A DNA stretch of 64,000 nucleotides, from contig NZ_JAATVU010000002.1 of the NCBI RefSeq assembly GCF_013184745.1, positions 139,294-203,293 of the forward strand. The letters run 5' to 3'. Shown in pieces: positions 19,818 to 28,372 of this stretch (its first letter is position 1; every line of letters starts with the position of its first letter). Made by a program: the position numbers and the translations under genes. The notes below the pieces were generated by a model. That model ran no database searches and was not told where the DNA came from. It worked only from the letters and a program-made list of their open reading frames with translations. Source of the stretch: Mangrovicoccus sp. HB161399. GTDB taxonomy: Bacteria; Pseudomonadota; Alphaproteobacteria; Rhodobacterales; Rhodobacteraceae.

Positions 19818-21544
19818 GCCACGCCTCCCGGGGTCTGGGCCGCCCTGATTTCGTTCGCGTTCTTGACCATCTTGCCCAGCACCTCGTCGCGCGGGCCGAA
19901 GGCCTTGACGCTGCCGCCGTCGAGCACCAGCAGCATGTCGCATTCCTGGATCGCCGCCGGGCGGTGGGCCATGATCAGCACCGACTTGCCCTCTTCCTTC
20001 ATCGAGCGGATCGCCTGGTTCAGCGCCTGGCTGCCCTCGTTGTCGAGGTTGGAGTTGGGCTCGTCCAGAACCAGGATCACCGGGTCGCCGTAGAGCGCGC
20101 GCGCCAGGCCCACCCGCTGGATCTGGCCGCCGGAGAGCTGTGCCCCGGCCGCGCTGACGCGGGTGTTGTAGCCGTCGGGCAGCCGCAGGATCATGTCATG
20201 CGCGGCCGCCCTCTTGGCCGCCTTGATGATGTCCTCGTCCTTGGCGCCGGGCTCCAGCCGGGCGATGTTCTCGGCCAGCGTGCCGTCGAACAGCGTCACC
20301 TGCTGCGGCAGGTAGCCGACGTAATGGCCGAGCGCGTCGGCCTCGTACTGGTCGATCGTCGCCCCGTCGAGCCGGATCTTGCCGCCCGCGGCGCGCCAGA
20401 CCCCGGTCAGGGCGCGGGCCAGCGTGGATTTCCCCGCCCCCGAGGGGCCGATCACGCCGAGCGCCTTGCCCGGCTCCAGCCGGAAGGTGACGAGGCGCAG
20501 CGCCGCCTGCTGCTGGCCCGGCGGGATCACCGTGGCCTGCTGCACGTCGAGCAGCGCGCGCGGCCGCGGCAGCTGGGTGCGCGGCTGCGGCGGCGGCACC
20601 CGGCCGAGCAGGTCCGACAGGTTGTCCCAGCTCTTCATCGCCGACTGCACCAGCGCCCATTGGCCGACCGCCATCTCGATCGGCGCCAGCGCCCGGCCCA
20701 GCAGGATCGAACCCGCGATCATCGCGCCGGCCGTCATTTCCATCTGCAGCACCAGATAGGCGCCGAGCCCCAGCATCGCCGACTGCAGGAACAGACGGAA
20801 GGTCTTGGTCGCGGCGGTGAAGCTGCCCGCGGCATCGGCGGCGCGCAGCGACAGGCCCAGCGACTTGCCGCGGATCTGCTGCCAGCGGGTGAAGGCCGCC
20901 CCGCGCATCCCCAGCGCCTGGACCATGCCGGCATCGCTTTTCAGCCTTTCCGACATCATGTCGGCGGTCGCGGCGGCCTGGCTTGCGGCCAGCTGCGGCG
21001 CCTTGGTGGTGCGCTGGTTGAGGAAGGTCAGGAAGACCAGCACCGCCCCGCCGCCGAGCGCCATCATGCCCAGCCAGGGGTGGAAGAAGAAGATGCCGGC
21101 CAGGAACACCGGCGTGAAGGGAAGGTCGAAGAGCGAGCCGAGGATCGGCGAGGCGAGGAAGCGCTGCACGGTCTCGAGGTCGCGCACCCCGGCCGCGGCG
21201 GCGCCGCGGTCCCTGGTCGACGCATCCTCCAGCGCCGCGGAGAACACCCGGCGGTCGAGCTTGGCCTGGAACCGCGCGCCGATCCGTGCCAGCACCCGGC
21301 CGCGCACATAGTCGAGGATCCCCATCATCAGGTAGAGGAAGGCCACCAGCGCGGCCAGCGCGACCAGCGTCGCCTCGGAACGGCTGCCCAGCACGCGGTC
21401 ATAGACCTGCAGCATGAAGAGCGGCCCGGTCAGCATCAGGAGGTTCACGAAGACGCTGAATATGCCGACGAAGGCGAATAGCCCGCTGCTTTCGGCCCGG
21501 GCAGCGCGAAGCTCCTTCAGGCCCTCCTCCTTGCTTCGTTCCAT
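19814..21544 (-). CDS. Type I secretion ABC permease/ATPase (PrsD/AprD type)
   Basis: 576 residues. An exporter transmembrane domain with about six helices (25-320) is fused to a nucleotide-binding domain. Walker A is 'GPSGAGKSTLAR', the signature 'LSGGQIQRVGLARAL', Walker B 'VILVLDEPNSNLD'. There is no N-terminal C39 peptidase domain, so it belongs to the PrtD/AprD/PrsD type that exports proteins with C-terminal uncleaved signals. It is first in a two-gene transcript with the HlyD adaptor. The exported protein is not identifiable in this window. Confidence 0.92.
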   Translation of the reverse strand: MERSKEEGLKELRAARAESSGLFAFVGIFSVFVNLLMLTGPLFMLQVYDRVLGSRSEATLVALAALVAFLYLMMGILDYVRGRVLARIGARFQAKLDRRVFSAALEDASTRDRGAAAAGVRDLETVQRFLASPILGSLFDLPFTPVFLAGIFFFHPWLGMMALGGGAVLVFLTFLNQRTTKAPQLAASQAAATADMMSERLKSDAGMVQALGMRGAAFTRWQQIRGKSLGLSLRAADAAGSFTAATKTFRLFLQSAMLGLGAYLVLQMEMTAGAMIAGSILLGRALAPIEMAVGQWALVQSAMKSWDNLSDLLGRVPPPQPRTQLPRPRALLDVQQATVIPPGQQQAALRLVTFRLEPGKALGVIGPSGAGKSTLARALTGVWRAAGGKIRLDGATIDQYEADALGHYVGYLPQQVTLFDGTLAENIARLEPGAKDEDIIKAAKRAAAHDMILRLPDGYNTRVSAAGAQLSGGQIQRVGLARALYGDPVILVLDEPNSNLDNEGSQALNQAIRSMKEEGKSVLIMAHRPAAIQECDMLLVLDGGSVKAFGPRDEVLGKMVKNANEIRAAQTPGGVA

Positions 21545-21679
21545 TGCGTTTCCTCGTAATCCCTGCGCAAGCCGCGAAATCCGGACCGGGCCAGGCCATG
21601 TTTGTCGTTCGGCGCGATGGCTTTCATGCCGGTCCTATACTATGTGTTCCGAAGTGCGAAGAACAGATTGAGGTGCAAC

Positions 21680-22480
21680 GTGCAGCCCAGCCACGATGGA
21701 GCCATCCGGCCTTCGATTGCGCGGAAATTTACGAGTATGCTTCCGGTCACCGCCCTCGCGGCACTGGGAATTGCAGGCTGCACGACCGGCCAGCCGGCCG
21801 GCCCGGGGGAGTTCAACGACCCCTACGAGCAGACCAACCGCCGCGTCCACGAGTTCAACAAGGCCGTGGACCGCGCCATCTACAGGCCGGTTTCGACGGC
21901 CTATGGCACGGTCCTGCCGCAGCCGGTGCGCCGCGGGGTCGACAATTTCTCGGAATTCACCGACCTGCCGCGGCGCATCGTCAACGACGTGCTGCAGGGC
22001 AAGGTCGAGGACGCGCTGCACAACAGCTTCCGCTTCGCGACCAACGCGACCTTCGGGCTGCTTGGCATTCTCGATCCTGCGACCTCTCTGGGCATCGAGG
22101 AGCGCGACGCCGATTTCGGCCAGACGCTGCATGTCTGGGGCGTCGGCGAGGGCGCGTACCTGTCGGTGCCGTTCTTCGGCCCCTCGACCCAGCGGGATCT
22201 TGCCGGCGACATCGTGGATCTGGTCACGAATCCGCTCGGATACGTGCTCGGCCCACCGGAAAGTTACTACGCGCCGGGCTCGACGGTGGGTGAATATACG
22301 AATTACCGATATACATACCGGGAAACGCTGAACGACGTGCTGGACAACAGCGCCGACAGCTATGCCACCTCGCGGGTCGTCTATCTCGACGCCCGGCGGT
22401 TCGAACTAGGAATGTCCCCGGACGGGGGCGCAGAGGATGGGGGCGTAATCGACCCCTACGAGGAGCTTTACGGTGAATGA
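21680..22480 (+). CDS. mlaA: MlaA/VacJ-family lipoprotein
   Basis: 266 residues from the GTG at 21680, which has GAGG 6 bases upstream. The signal sequence ends in a perfect lipobox ('GIAGC', Cys at about 34). The mature part shows the MlaA hallmarks 'DPYEQTNRRVHEFNKAVD', 'DFGQTLHVWGVGEGAYLSVPFFGPS' and 'YRTRETLND'-like 'YRYTYRETLNDV'. MlaA sits in the outer membrane and removes misplaced phospholipids for retrograde transport. An ATG at 21737 is a shorter alternative that also keeps the lipobox. It overlaps the MlaC start by eight bases. Confidence 0.9.
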   Translation: MQPSHDGAIRPSIARKFTSMLPVTALAALGIAGCTTGQPAGPGEFNDPYEQTNRRVHEFNKAVDRAIYRPVSTAYGTVLPQPVRRGVDNFSEFTDLPRRIVNDVLQGKVEDALHNSFRFATNATFGLLGILDPATSLGIEERDADFGQTLHVWGVGEGAYLSVPFFGPSTQRDLAGDIVDLVTNPLGYVLGPPESYYAPGSTVGEYTNYRYTYRETLNDVLDNSADSYATSRVVYLDARRFELGMSPDGGAEDGGVIDPYEELYGE

Positions 22481-23063
22481 TCTTTCCCGCCGCGCGGTCC
22501 TGGCAGGCCTGGCCGGAACGGCTGCAATGGCCGCCCTCCCGGCACTGTCCCTGACCCAGGACCAGGCCGTCGCCTTCGTGCAGGGCATGGCTGCGGATAT
22601 CGAGAAGACCATCAACTCGGGCAAGTCCGACGCCCAGATGTACCAGGCGTTCGAGCAGCTGATGAACAAGTATGCCGACATGGACGTCATCGCGCGCTTC
22701 GCGCTCGGTCCGGCGGCACGCACTGCCTCGTCGAGCGAGATGTCGGGCTACACGGCCGCCTTCCGCACCTACCTGTCGAAGAAATACGGCGCCCGCTTCC
22801 GCGAGTTCATCGGCGGCGACATCCAGGTCCAGGGCTCCCGCACCGACAAGCGCGCGGTGATCGTCTCGGCCAAGGCCAAGCCCAAGGGCCAGGCCGCGGT
22901 GGCCGTCGACTTCCACGTCTCGGACCGTTCCGGCAAGGTGTTCAACGTCATCCTCGAGGGCGTCAACCTGCTGACCACGGAGCGCACCGAGATCACCTCC
23001 CTGCTCGACCAGCAGGGCGGCAGCATCCCCAAGCTGACGGCAGAGCTGAAGAAGCGCAGCTGA
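22473..23063 (+). CDS. mlaC: MlaC/Ttg2D-family phospholipid-binding protein
   Basis: 196 residues. The N-terminus 'DLSRRAVLAGLAG' followed by a hydrophobic stretch resembles a twin-arginine signal peptide, unlike the Sec signal of E. coli MlaC. The mature domain has the MlaC pattern ('RFALGPAARTASSSEMSGYTAAFRTYLSKKYG', abbreviated here by its ends, and 'VDFHVSDRSGKVFNVILEGVNLL'). MlaC shuttles phospholipid between MlaA and the inner-membrane MlaFEDB complex. The GTG start overlaps the MlaA stop; GAGGAG is 8 bases upstream. The MlaFEDB genes are not here. Confidence 0.88.
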   Translation: MNDLSRRAVLAGLAGTAAMAALPALSLTQDQAVAFVQGMAADIEKTINSGKSDAQMYQAFEQLMNKYADMDVIARFALGPAARTASSSEMSGYTAAFRTYLSKKYGARFREFIGGDIQVQGSRTDKRAVIVSAKAKPKGQAAVAVDFHVSDRSGKVFNVILEGVNLLTTERTEITSLLDQQGGSIPKLTAELKKRS

Positions 23064-23067
23064 CGCG

Positions 23068-23095
23068 GGCGGCCCGGGGACACGCCCGGGCCGCC
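23068..23095 (+). terminator. Hairpin after mlaC
   Basis: GGCGGCCCGGG / CCCGGGCCGCC, an 11-bp perfect stem with a 6-base loop, begins four bases after the stop. No T tract follows. Confidence 0.6.
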
Positions 23096-23163
23096 ATCGC
23101 CGGGAACGGGTTGTTAACCAGTTTCCGGCGAAATCCGTCCAACGGGACGGAGCAACATCCATC

Positions 23164-23529
23164 ATGGCACGGGCGGGACTGGCGGGACTGGCACTTCTGG
23201 GCCTTGCGGCCTGTTCGCCGCATTCGCTGCCGCTGCATGGCGGCAAGTCCGCGAGGGTGGAGGTCGGCGGCTCGGTCTTCCTGGTCAGCTACACCGGCAC
23301 CCGCGCCGAGGCGACGCGCATTTCCACGGAAACCCGGCCGGAACGCATGGTCATGCTCTACCGGGCACTGCAGGCGATCGAGGCAGCCTCGGGCTGCGCG
23401 GTGCTGCCCGGCACGCTCTACGGCGACTGGTCGCTGGCCGAGGCCTATCTCGACTGTCCCGGCACGCCGCCGCAGACCATCCAGCCGGTTCTGACCCACC
23501 GTCCGCGGGTCGCGGCGCGCCCGCGATAG
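23164..23529 (+). CDS. Small putative lipoprotein, function unknown
   Basis: 121 residues. The N-terminal signal ends at the lipobox 'LAAC' (Cys17). The mature part has a short beta-like region ('ARVEVGGSVFLVSYTGTRAEATRI'), two further cysteines, and a Pro/Arg-rich tail. I do not recognise a family; similar small lipoproteins are common in Rhodobacterales. The ribosome site is weak (GGAG about 10 bases upstream). It is convergent with the GNAT gene, with an inverted repeat at the junction. Confidence 0.6.
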   Translation: MARAGLAGLALLGLAACSPHSLPLHGGKSARVEVGGSVFLVSYTGTRAEATRISTETRPERMVMLYRALQAIEAASGCAVLPGTLYGDWSLAEAYLDCPGTPPQTIQPVLTHRPRVAARPR

Positions 23530-23537
23530 CGCGCCGG

Positions 23538-23557
23538 GGCGGCCCGGTCAGGCCGCC
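23538..23557. terminator. Short hairpin at convergent junction
   Basis: GGCGGCC / GGCCGCC, a 7-bp stem with a 6-base loop; its right arm lies inside the last codons of the GNAT gene. Confidence 0.35.
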
Positions 23558-24081
23558 GCGCCGAAGCGGCGCGACATGAACAGGCTGTGCGACAGCACCG
23601 GATAGCCGCCGAAGGGCTGGCAGTCGGCATAGCCGGACCGGCGGTAGAACCGCTCCGCCGCCTTCAGGTCGGTGCTGCTTTCCAGCCGGACCTCGCCCAG
23701 CCCGATATCGGCGGCGTAGGATTCCAGTTCCGCCATCAGCGCCTCGGCTATGCCGTGGCCGCGCGCGCCGGGCCGCACGAAGAGCCGCTTGATCTCGCCG
23801 TAGCTGCCCATGTCGACCAGCGCGACGCAGCCCGCCGCCATGCCGTTCAGCCGCGCCACGAAGAAGGCGATATTCGGCGCCGCCAGTTCCTCGGGATCGA
23901 GCGAGAAGATTTCGTCCTCCGCCGAATGCTCGAGAAGCGCCGCCTGGCTTTCGTGCACCAGCGCTAGGCCGTCGGCCGATAGCGGGGAGTCCACGCGGAT
24001 CGCCAGCCCGGTGGTTGCCGGGCCATGGGCCATTTCCACGCCGCGCGGCGCGGACGGAGAAGTCGTTTCGGTCGCAGTCAT
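23548..24081 (-). CDS. GNAT-family N-acetyltransferase
   Basis: 177 residues from the ATG at 24081. The acetyl-CoA pyrophosphate loop is 'RLFVRPGARGHGIAEALM' and the fold then gives 'EVRLESSTDLKAAERFYRRSGY'. Residues 1-30 are a Ser/Thr/Pro-rich extension. Substrate unknown; general GNATs acetylate amino groups on small molecules or proteins. GAGG is 9 bases before this ATG; another ATG two codons upstream (24087) is only 3 bases from it and so less likely. Confidence 0.82.
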   Translation of the reverse strand: MTATETTSPSAPRGVEMAHGPATTGLAIRVDSPLSADGLALVHESQAALLEHSAEDEIFSLDPEELAAPNIAFFVARLNGMAAGCVALVDMGSYGEIKRLFVRPGARGHGIAEALMAELESYAADIGLGEVRLESSTDLKAAERFYRRSGYADCQPFGGYPVLSHSLFMSRRFGAAA

Positions 24082-24290
24082 ATCCATCAACCTCGATACA
24101 TGCCCCGCGGCGCGCCTCCTCCGTTCCGCGCCCGGGCTTCCTTGCCGCACAGGGCTAGATCCAAATTTGCACAAAATCAAGGCAGATTGAAAACATGCCC
24201 GACCAAGGTCGAAATCCCTGTCAAGATGTCGACTTCAGCGCCATATCTGGTAAGAGATCCTTCCGGACAGCCAACATATTCGCAGAACCG

Positions 24291-24327
24291 TTGACTTGCG
24301 GGGGCGAAGTCCCGATCATTTCGGGAC
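24291..24327 (+). promoter_or_regulatory. Candidate smc promoter with palindrome over the -10 box
   Basis: TTGACT (24291-24296), a 17-base spacer, then GATCAT (24314-24319) resemble -35 and -10 boxes. A perfect palindrome, GTCCCGA-N5-TCGGGAC (24309-24327), covers the -10 element and would be a natural operator. The smc start is 23 bases further on. Confidence 0.45.
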
Positions 24328-24349
24328 GGAATCTTGGAAAGGGACCAGG

Positions 24350-27300
24350 GTGCAGTTCACGCGACTCCGACTCAACGGGTTCAAGAGCTTCGTGGATCCG
24401 ACGGATCTGGTGATCGCGCCCGGCCTGACCGGCGTGGTCGGTCCCAATGGCTGCGGCAAGTCCAACCTGCTGGAAGCGCTGCGCTGGGTGATGGGCGAGA
24501 CCCGGCCCTCGGCGGTGCGCGGCGGCGGCATGGAGGACGTGATCTTCGCCGGCGCAGCCACGCGGAATGCCCGCAACTTCGCCGAAGTCACGCTGCATAT
24601 CGACAACTCGGACCGGCTGGCGCCGCCCTCGCTGAACGACCGCGACCTGGTGGAGGTTGTCCGCCGGATCACCCGCGACGCCGGCTCGGCCTACAAGGCC
24701 AACGGCAAGGAAGTCCGCGCCCGCGACGTGCAGATGCTGTTTGCCGATGCCTCGACCGGGGCGACCTCGCCCGCGCTGGTGCGGCAGGGCCAGATCAGCG
24801 AGCTGATCAACGCCAAGCCGAAGAACCGCCGCCGGGTGCTTGAGGAAGCCGCCGGGATTTCCGGCCTCTACCAGCGGCGCCACGAGGCAGAGCTGAAGCT
24901 GAAATCGACCGAAGCGAACCTGGAGCGCGTCGATGACGTGATCGACCAGCTCGCCTCGCAGTTGGGCCAGCTCAACCGCCAGGCCAAGCAGGCAGCGCGC
25001 TACCGCGAGATCGGCGAACAGCTGCGCGCGGCCGAGGGGCTGCTGCTGTTCCGCCGCTGGCAGGATGCCGACCGCGCGCTGATGGCCGCGCGCCAGGCGC
25101 TGACCGACCGGGTGACCACCGCGTCCCGCGCCGAGGCCCAGGCACGCGCCGCCGAGGCCGCCCGCAGCGAGGCCGAAGAGATGCTGCCGGCCCTGCGCGA
25201 GGAAGAGGCGATCGCCGCCGCCGTGCTGCAGCGCGCGCTGGTCGAGCGGGATTCCCTGGCCGAGCGCCGCCGCGCCGCCGAGGCCGAGATCGCGCGGCTG
25301 GATGCCCGCCTGGCCGATTACGCCAGCGAGGCCGAGCGCGAGGCCGGGCTCTCCGAAGATGCCGAGGCGATGCAGGCGCGGCTGGCCGGAGAGGCCGAGG
25401 CGCTGGACGAGGCCGCCGAGGGCCATGACGAGAAGCTGGAACTCGCCGCCGAGCAGGCCGAGGGCGCCGCCGAGGCACTGGCCGAGCGCGAAGAGGCGAT
25501 GCAGACGCTGAACGAGGCAGTGGCGACGCTGGCCGCGCGCCATCAGGCGGTGGCGCGGCTGGTCTCCGACAGCCGAAAGGTGCTGGAGCGCGAAACCGCC
25601 GAGGCCGCCCGCGCCGAATCCGCCGTGGAAGAGGCCCGCGCCCGCGCCGAAGCCGGGGCGGAAGCCTGCGAAGCTGCCGCAGAAGCCGCCGATCTGGCGC
25701 AGGAGGCACTGGCGCTGGCCGAAGAGGACGCCCAGGCCGCCGAGGAACAGCGCAGCGAGGCGCAGGGCGCCGAGGCCGCCGCGCGCGGCGCGTCCTCCGA
25801 AGCGGTCGGCGAGGCCAAGGCGCTGCGCGCCGAAGTGAGCGGGCTGGAGCGTCTCGTGGCGCGCGACAGCGGCAAGGGCGGGCAGATACTCGACGAGCTG
25901 TCGGCCGCGCCGGGCTACGAACGCGCGCTCGGCGCCGCGCTCGCCGACGACCTGAAGGCGCCGCGGCTGGGCGGCGGACGCGCCTCCGGCTGGGCAGCGC
26001 TCGACGATTACGACAGCCCGCAGCCCCTGCCCGGCGGCGCCGCGCCGCTGGCGGCCCATGTCTCGGGCTGCGATCTGCTGGCCCGCCGGCTCGCGCAGGT
26101 CGGCGTGGTCGAGGCCGCCGATGGCGCGAAGCTGCAGCCCGCGCTGCTGCCCGGCCAGCGGCTGGTGTCGCGCGAGGGAGATCTCTGGCGCTGGGACGGG
26201 CTGGTGGCCGCCGCCGCCGATGCGCCCTCTGCCGCCGCGCTGCGGCTGGAGCAGCAGAACCGGCTGGCTGCGCTGTCGGAGGATCTGGAAGAGGCCGAGG
26301 CCCGCGCCGAGGAGGCCGGGGCCGGGCACGAGGCAACCCGCGAGGGGCTGCGCGCCGCAACCGCCCGCGAGGCAGAGGCCCGCGAGGCCCGCAAGCGCGC
26401 CGAAGCGCAGCTCAGCGAGGCGACCCGCGCGCTGACCCGTGCCGAGGCCGACCGCAATCTGGCCGGCTCCAAGGTCGAGGCGCTGGGACTGGCCGCCAGC
26501 CGCCACCGCGAGGCCGCCGCCGCCGCCGAGGCGGAGCTGGTCCGCGCCGAGGAACAGCTGGACTCGCTGGAAGATCTCGACGCCGCCCGCGCCCGCGCCG
26601 AGGCGCAGAAGACCGTGGTCGAGGCCGCGCGGCTGGCCATGCTTGCCCGCCGCACCGCTCATGACGAGATCCGCCGCGACGGCGAGGCCCGCCGCAAGCG
26701 CGCCGATCAGGTGGCCCGCGAACGGTCCGACTGGGAGGCCCGCGTCGCCTCCGCCGCCTCGCGCCGGGGCGACCTGGAACGCCGCCGCGCCGAGACGGCC
26801 GAGAAGCTGGAAGAGGCGATGGACGTGCCGGCCGCGCTGGAAGAGGAGCGCGAGCGCATCGCCGAAGCGCTGCAGGCTGCCGAGGCGCGCAAGGCGAAGG
26901 CCAGCGACGCGGTCGCCGCCGCCGAGACGGCGCTGCGTGCAGCCGCCGAGGCGGAGCGCGGCGCCGAGCGCGCCGCATCCGAGGCGCGCGAGACCCGTGC
27001 CCGTGCCGAAGCTGTGGTCGCCTCCGCCGGGGAAAGCCTGGCCGAGGCCGCCGCGCGGATCGACGAGGCGCTGGAGCTGACGCCCGAGAAGCTGCTGGAA
27101 GAGCTCGACATCGACCCGGCTCAGCTGCCCGATGCCGAGCAGGTCGAGGCGACGGTCATCCGCCTGCGCCGGTCGCGCGATGCGCTCGGCGCGGTGAACC
27201 TGCGCGCCGAGGAAGATGCCCGCGCGGTGCAGGAGGAGCATGACACGCTCAAGCGCGAGAAGATCGACCTGGAAGCGGCGATCTCCAAGCTGCGCTCGGG

Positions 27301-27805
27301 CATCCAGAGCCTCAACCGCGAGGGGCGCGAACGGCTGCTGACCGCCTTCGAGGAGGTCAATTCCAACTTCCGCACGCTTTTCACCCACCTGTTCCGCGGT
27401 GGCGAGGCCAACTTGGTGCTGGTCGAAAGCGACGATCCTCTGGAGGCCGGGCTGGAAATCATGTGCCAGCCGCCGGGGAAGAAGCTGTCGACCCTGTCGC
27501 TCCTGTCGGGGGGCGAGCAGACACTGACCGCGCTGGCGCTGATCTTCGCGGTCTTCCTGGCCAATCCGGCACCGATCTGCGTGCTCGACGAGGTCGATGC
27601 ACCGCTCGACGACGCCAACGTCACCCGGTTCTGCGACATGATGGACGAGATGACCCGGCGCACGCAGACGCGGTTCCTCGTCATCACCCATCACGCGGTG
27701 ACCATGGCGCGGATGGACCGGCTGTTCGGCGTGACCATGCAGGAACAGGGCGTGTCGCAGCTGGTCTCGGTCGATCTCAAGCGCGCCGCCGCGATGGTTG
27801 CCTGA
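24350..27805 (+). CDS. smc: Chromosome segregation protein SMC
   Basis: 1151 residues. The N-terminal ATPase half has Walker A 'GPNGCGKSNL' (31-40), and 'RQGQISELINAKPKNRRRVL' is the Q-loop region. A long Ala/Glu/Arg-rich coiled coil (about 165-510) meets a hinge (about 510-630), then returns in a second coiled coil (about 640-930). The C-terminal half has the signature 'LSGGEQTLTALALIFAVF' and Walker B 'PAPICVLDEVDAPLDD'. SMC dimers with ScpA/ScpB compact and segregate the chromosome. Start: GTG at 24350, since conserved sequence begins with 'QFTRLRLNGFKSF'. scpAB are not in the window. Confidence 0.97.
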   Translation: MQFTRLRLNGFKSFVDPTDLVIAPGLTGVVGPNGCGKSNLLEALRWVMGETRPSAVRGGGMEDVIFAGAATRNARNFAEVTLHIDNSDRLAPPSLNDRDLVEVVRRITRDAGSAYKANGKEVRARDVQMLFADASTGATSPALVRQGQISELINAKPKNRRRVLEEAAGISGLYQRRHEAELKLKSTEANLERVDDVIDQLASQLGQLNRQAKQAARYREIGEQLRAAEGLLLFRRWQDADRALMAARQALTDRVTTASRAEAQARAAEAARSEAEEMLPALREEEAIAAAVLQRALVERDSLAERRRAAEAEIARLDARLADYASEAEREAGLSEDAEAMQARLAGEAEALDEAAEGHDEKLELAAEQAEGAAEALAEREEAMQTLNEAVATLAARHQAVARLVSDSRKVLERETAEAARAESAVEEARARAEAGAEACEAAAEAADLAQEALALAEEDAQAAEEQRSEAQGAEAAARGASSEAVGEAKALRAEVSGLERLVARDSGKGGQILDELSAAPGYERALGAALADDLKAPRLGGGRASGWAALDDYDSPQPLPGGAAPLAAHVSGCDLLARRLAQVGVVEAADGAKLQPALLPGQRLVSREGDLWRWDGLVAAAADAPSAAALRLEQQNRLAALSEDLEEAEARAEEAGAGHEATREGLRAATAREAEAREARKRAEAQLSEATRALTRAEADRNLAGSKVEALGLAASRHREAAAAAEAELVRAEEQLDSLEDLDAARARAEAQKTVVEAARLAMLARRTAHDEIRRDGEARRKRADQVARERSDWEARVASAASRRGDLERRRAETAEKLEEAMDVPAALEEERERIAEALQAAEARKAKASDAVAAAETALRAAAEAERGAERAASEARETRARAEAVVASAGESLAEAAARIDEALELTPEKLLEELDIDPAQLPDAEQVEATVIRLRRSRDALGAVNLRAEEDARAVQEEHDTLKREKIDLEAAISKLRSGIQSLNREGRERLLTAFEEVNSNFRTLFTHLFRGGEANLVLVESDDPLEAGLEIMCQPPGKKLSTLSLLSGGEQTLTALALIFAVFLANPAPICVLDEVDAPLDDANVTRFCDMMDEMTRRTQTRFLVITHHAVTMARMDRLFGVTMQEQGVSQLVSVDLKRAAAMVA

Positions 27806-27973
27806 CCGCAAAGGGCGTCCGCCCCGGATGCGGCTCCGCGCGGCTGCGCCGTCCAGCCGCATGCCGCCCGCAATAGCTAAAATTCGGCGAAAATGCGAGG
27901 GTTTCCCTTTGCGATTGGCCAAGGTTTCTCGGGTAGAAGCCGCGGCCGGGGGCTCCGTCAGAGGGGTAATATC

Positions 27974-28372
27974 ATGATCAAGGCATTGTTCGCAGCACTG
28001 GCAACCATCGCCGGCCTGTCAGCGGCGCAGGCAGGAGATCCGTTCTTCCCTGGGATGAAATCCTGGGATTCCTACTATACCGAGGACGGCCTCAAGCTGA
28101 GGATCGTCAACCACAAGGTGATGTATCCGGACGGGACGCAGGCGACCTACCGGCGCGACGGCACCTACCTGTTCCAGACCTCGGATGCCGATCCCGGCGT
28201 GACCGGGCGCTACACGATCCGGCCCTACGGCATGATCTGCGTGAAATTCGACAAGGGCGGCGCGCGCTGCGACACCTATGTGCGCGCCATGCAGGACACC
28301 GTGTTCCTTACCGGCGGCGGCGAGAGAATGAAGGTCAAGGCGCTGGTCGATCTCACCCAGAGCTCGAGCTGA
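27974..28372 (+). CDS. Small secreted protein, function unknown
   Basis: 132 residues. Signal peptide 1-20 (cleavage after AQA). The mature part has an all-beta appearance with repeated aromatic positions ('DSYYTEDGLKLRIVNHKVMYPDGTQATY', shown here by its first and last parts, and 'YTIRPYGMICVKFD'), two cysteines that could pair, and a Ser tail. It resembles small periplasmic proteins of Rhodobacterales that I cannot name. GAGGGG lies 7 bases before the ATG. Its 3' end overlaps the 3' end of the APH gene by 20 bases on the opposite strand. Confidence 0.7.
   Translation: MIKALFAALATIAGLSAAQAGDPFFPGMKSWDSYYTEDGLKLRIVNHKVMYPDGTQATYRRDGTYLFQTSDADPGVTGRYTIRPYGMICVKFDKGGARCDTYVRAMQDTVFLTGGGERMKVKALVDLTQSSS

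Noticed and set aside
24221..27922. 1233-codon minus-strand open frame opposite smc
   Set aside because: Gly/Leu-rich low-complexity product caused by the repetitive codon use of the SMC coiled coil; no start signal or domain.
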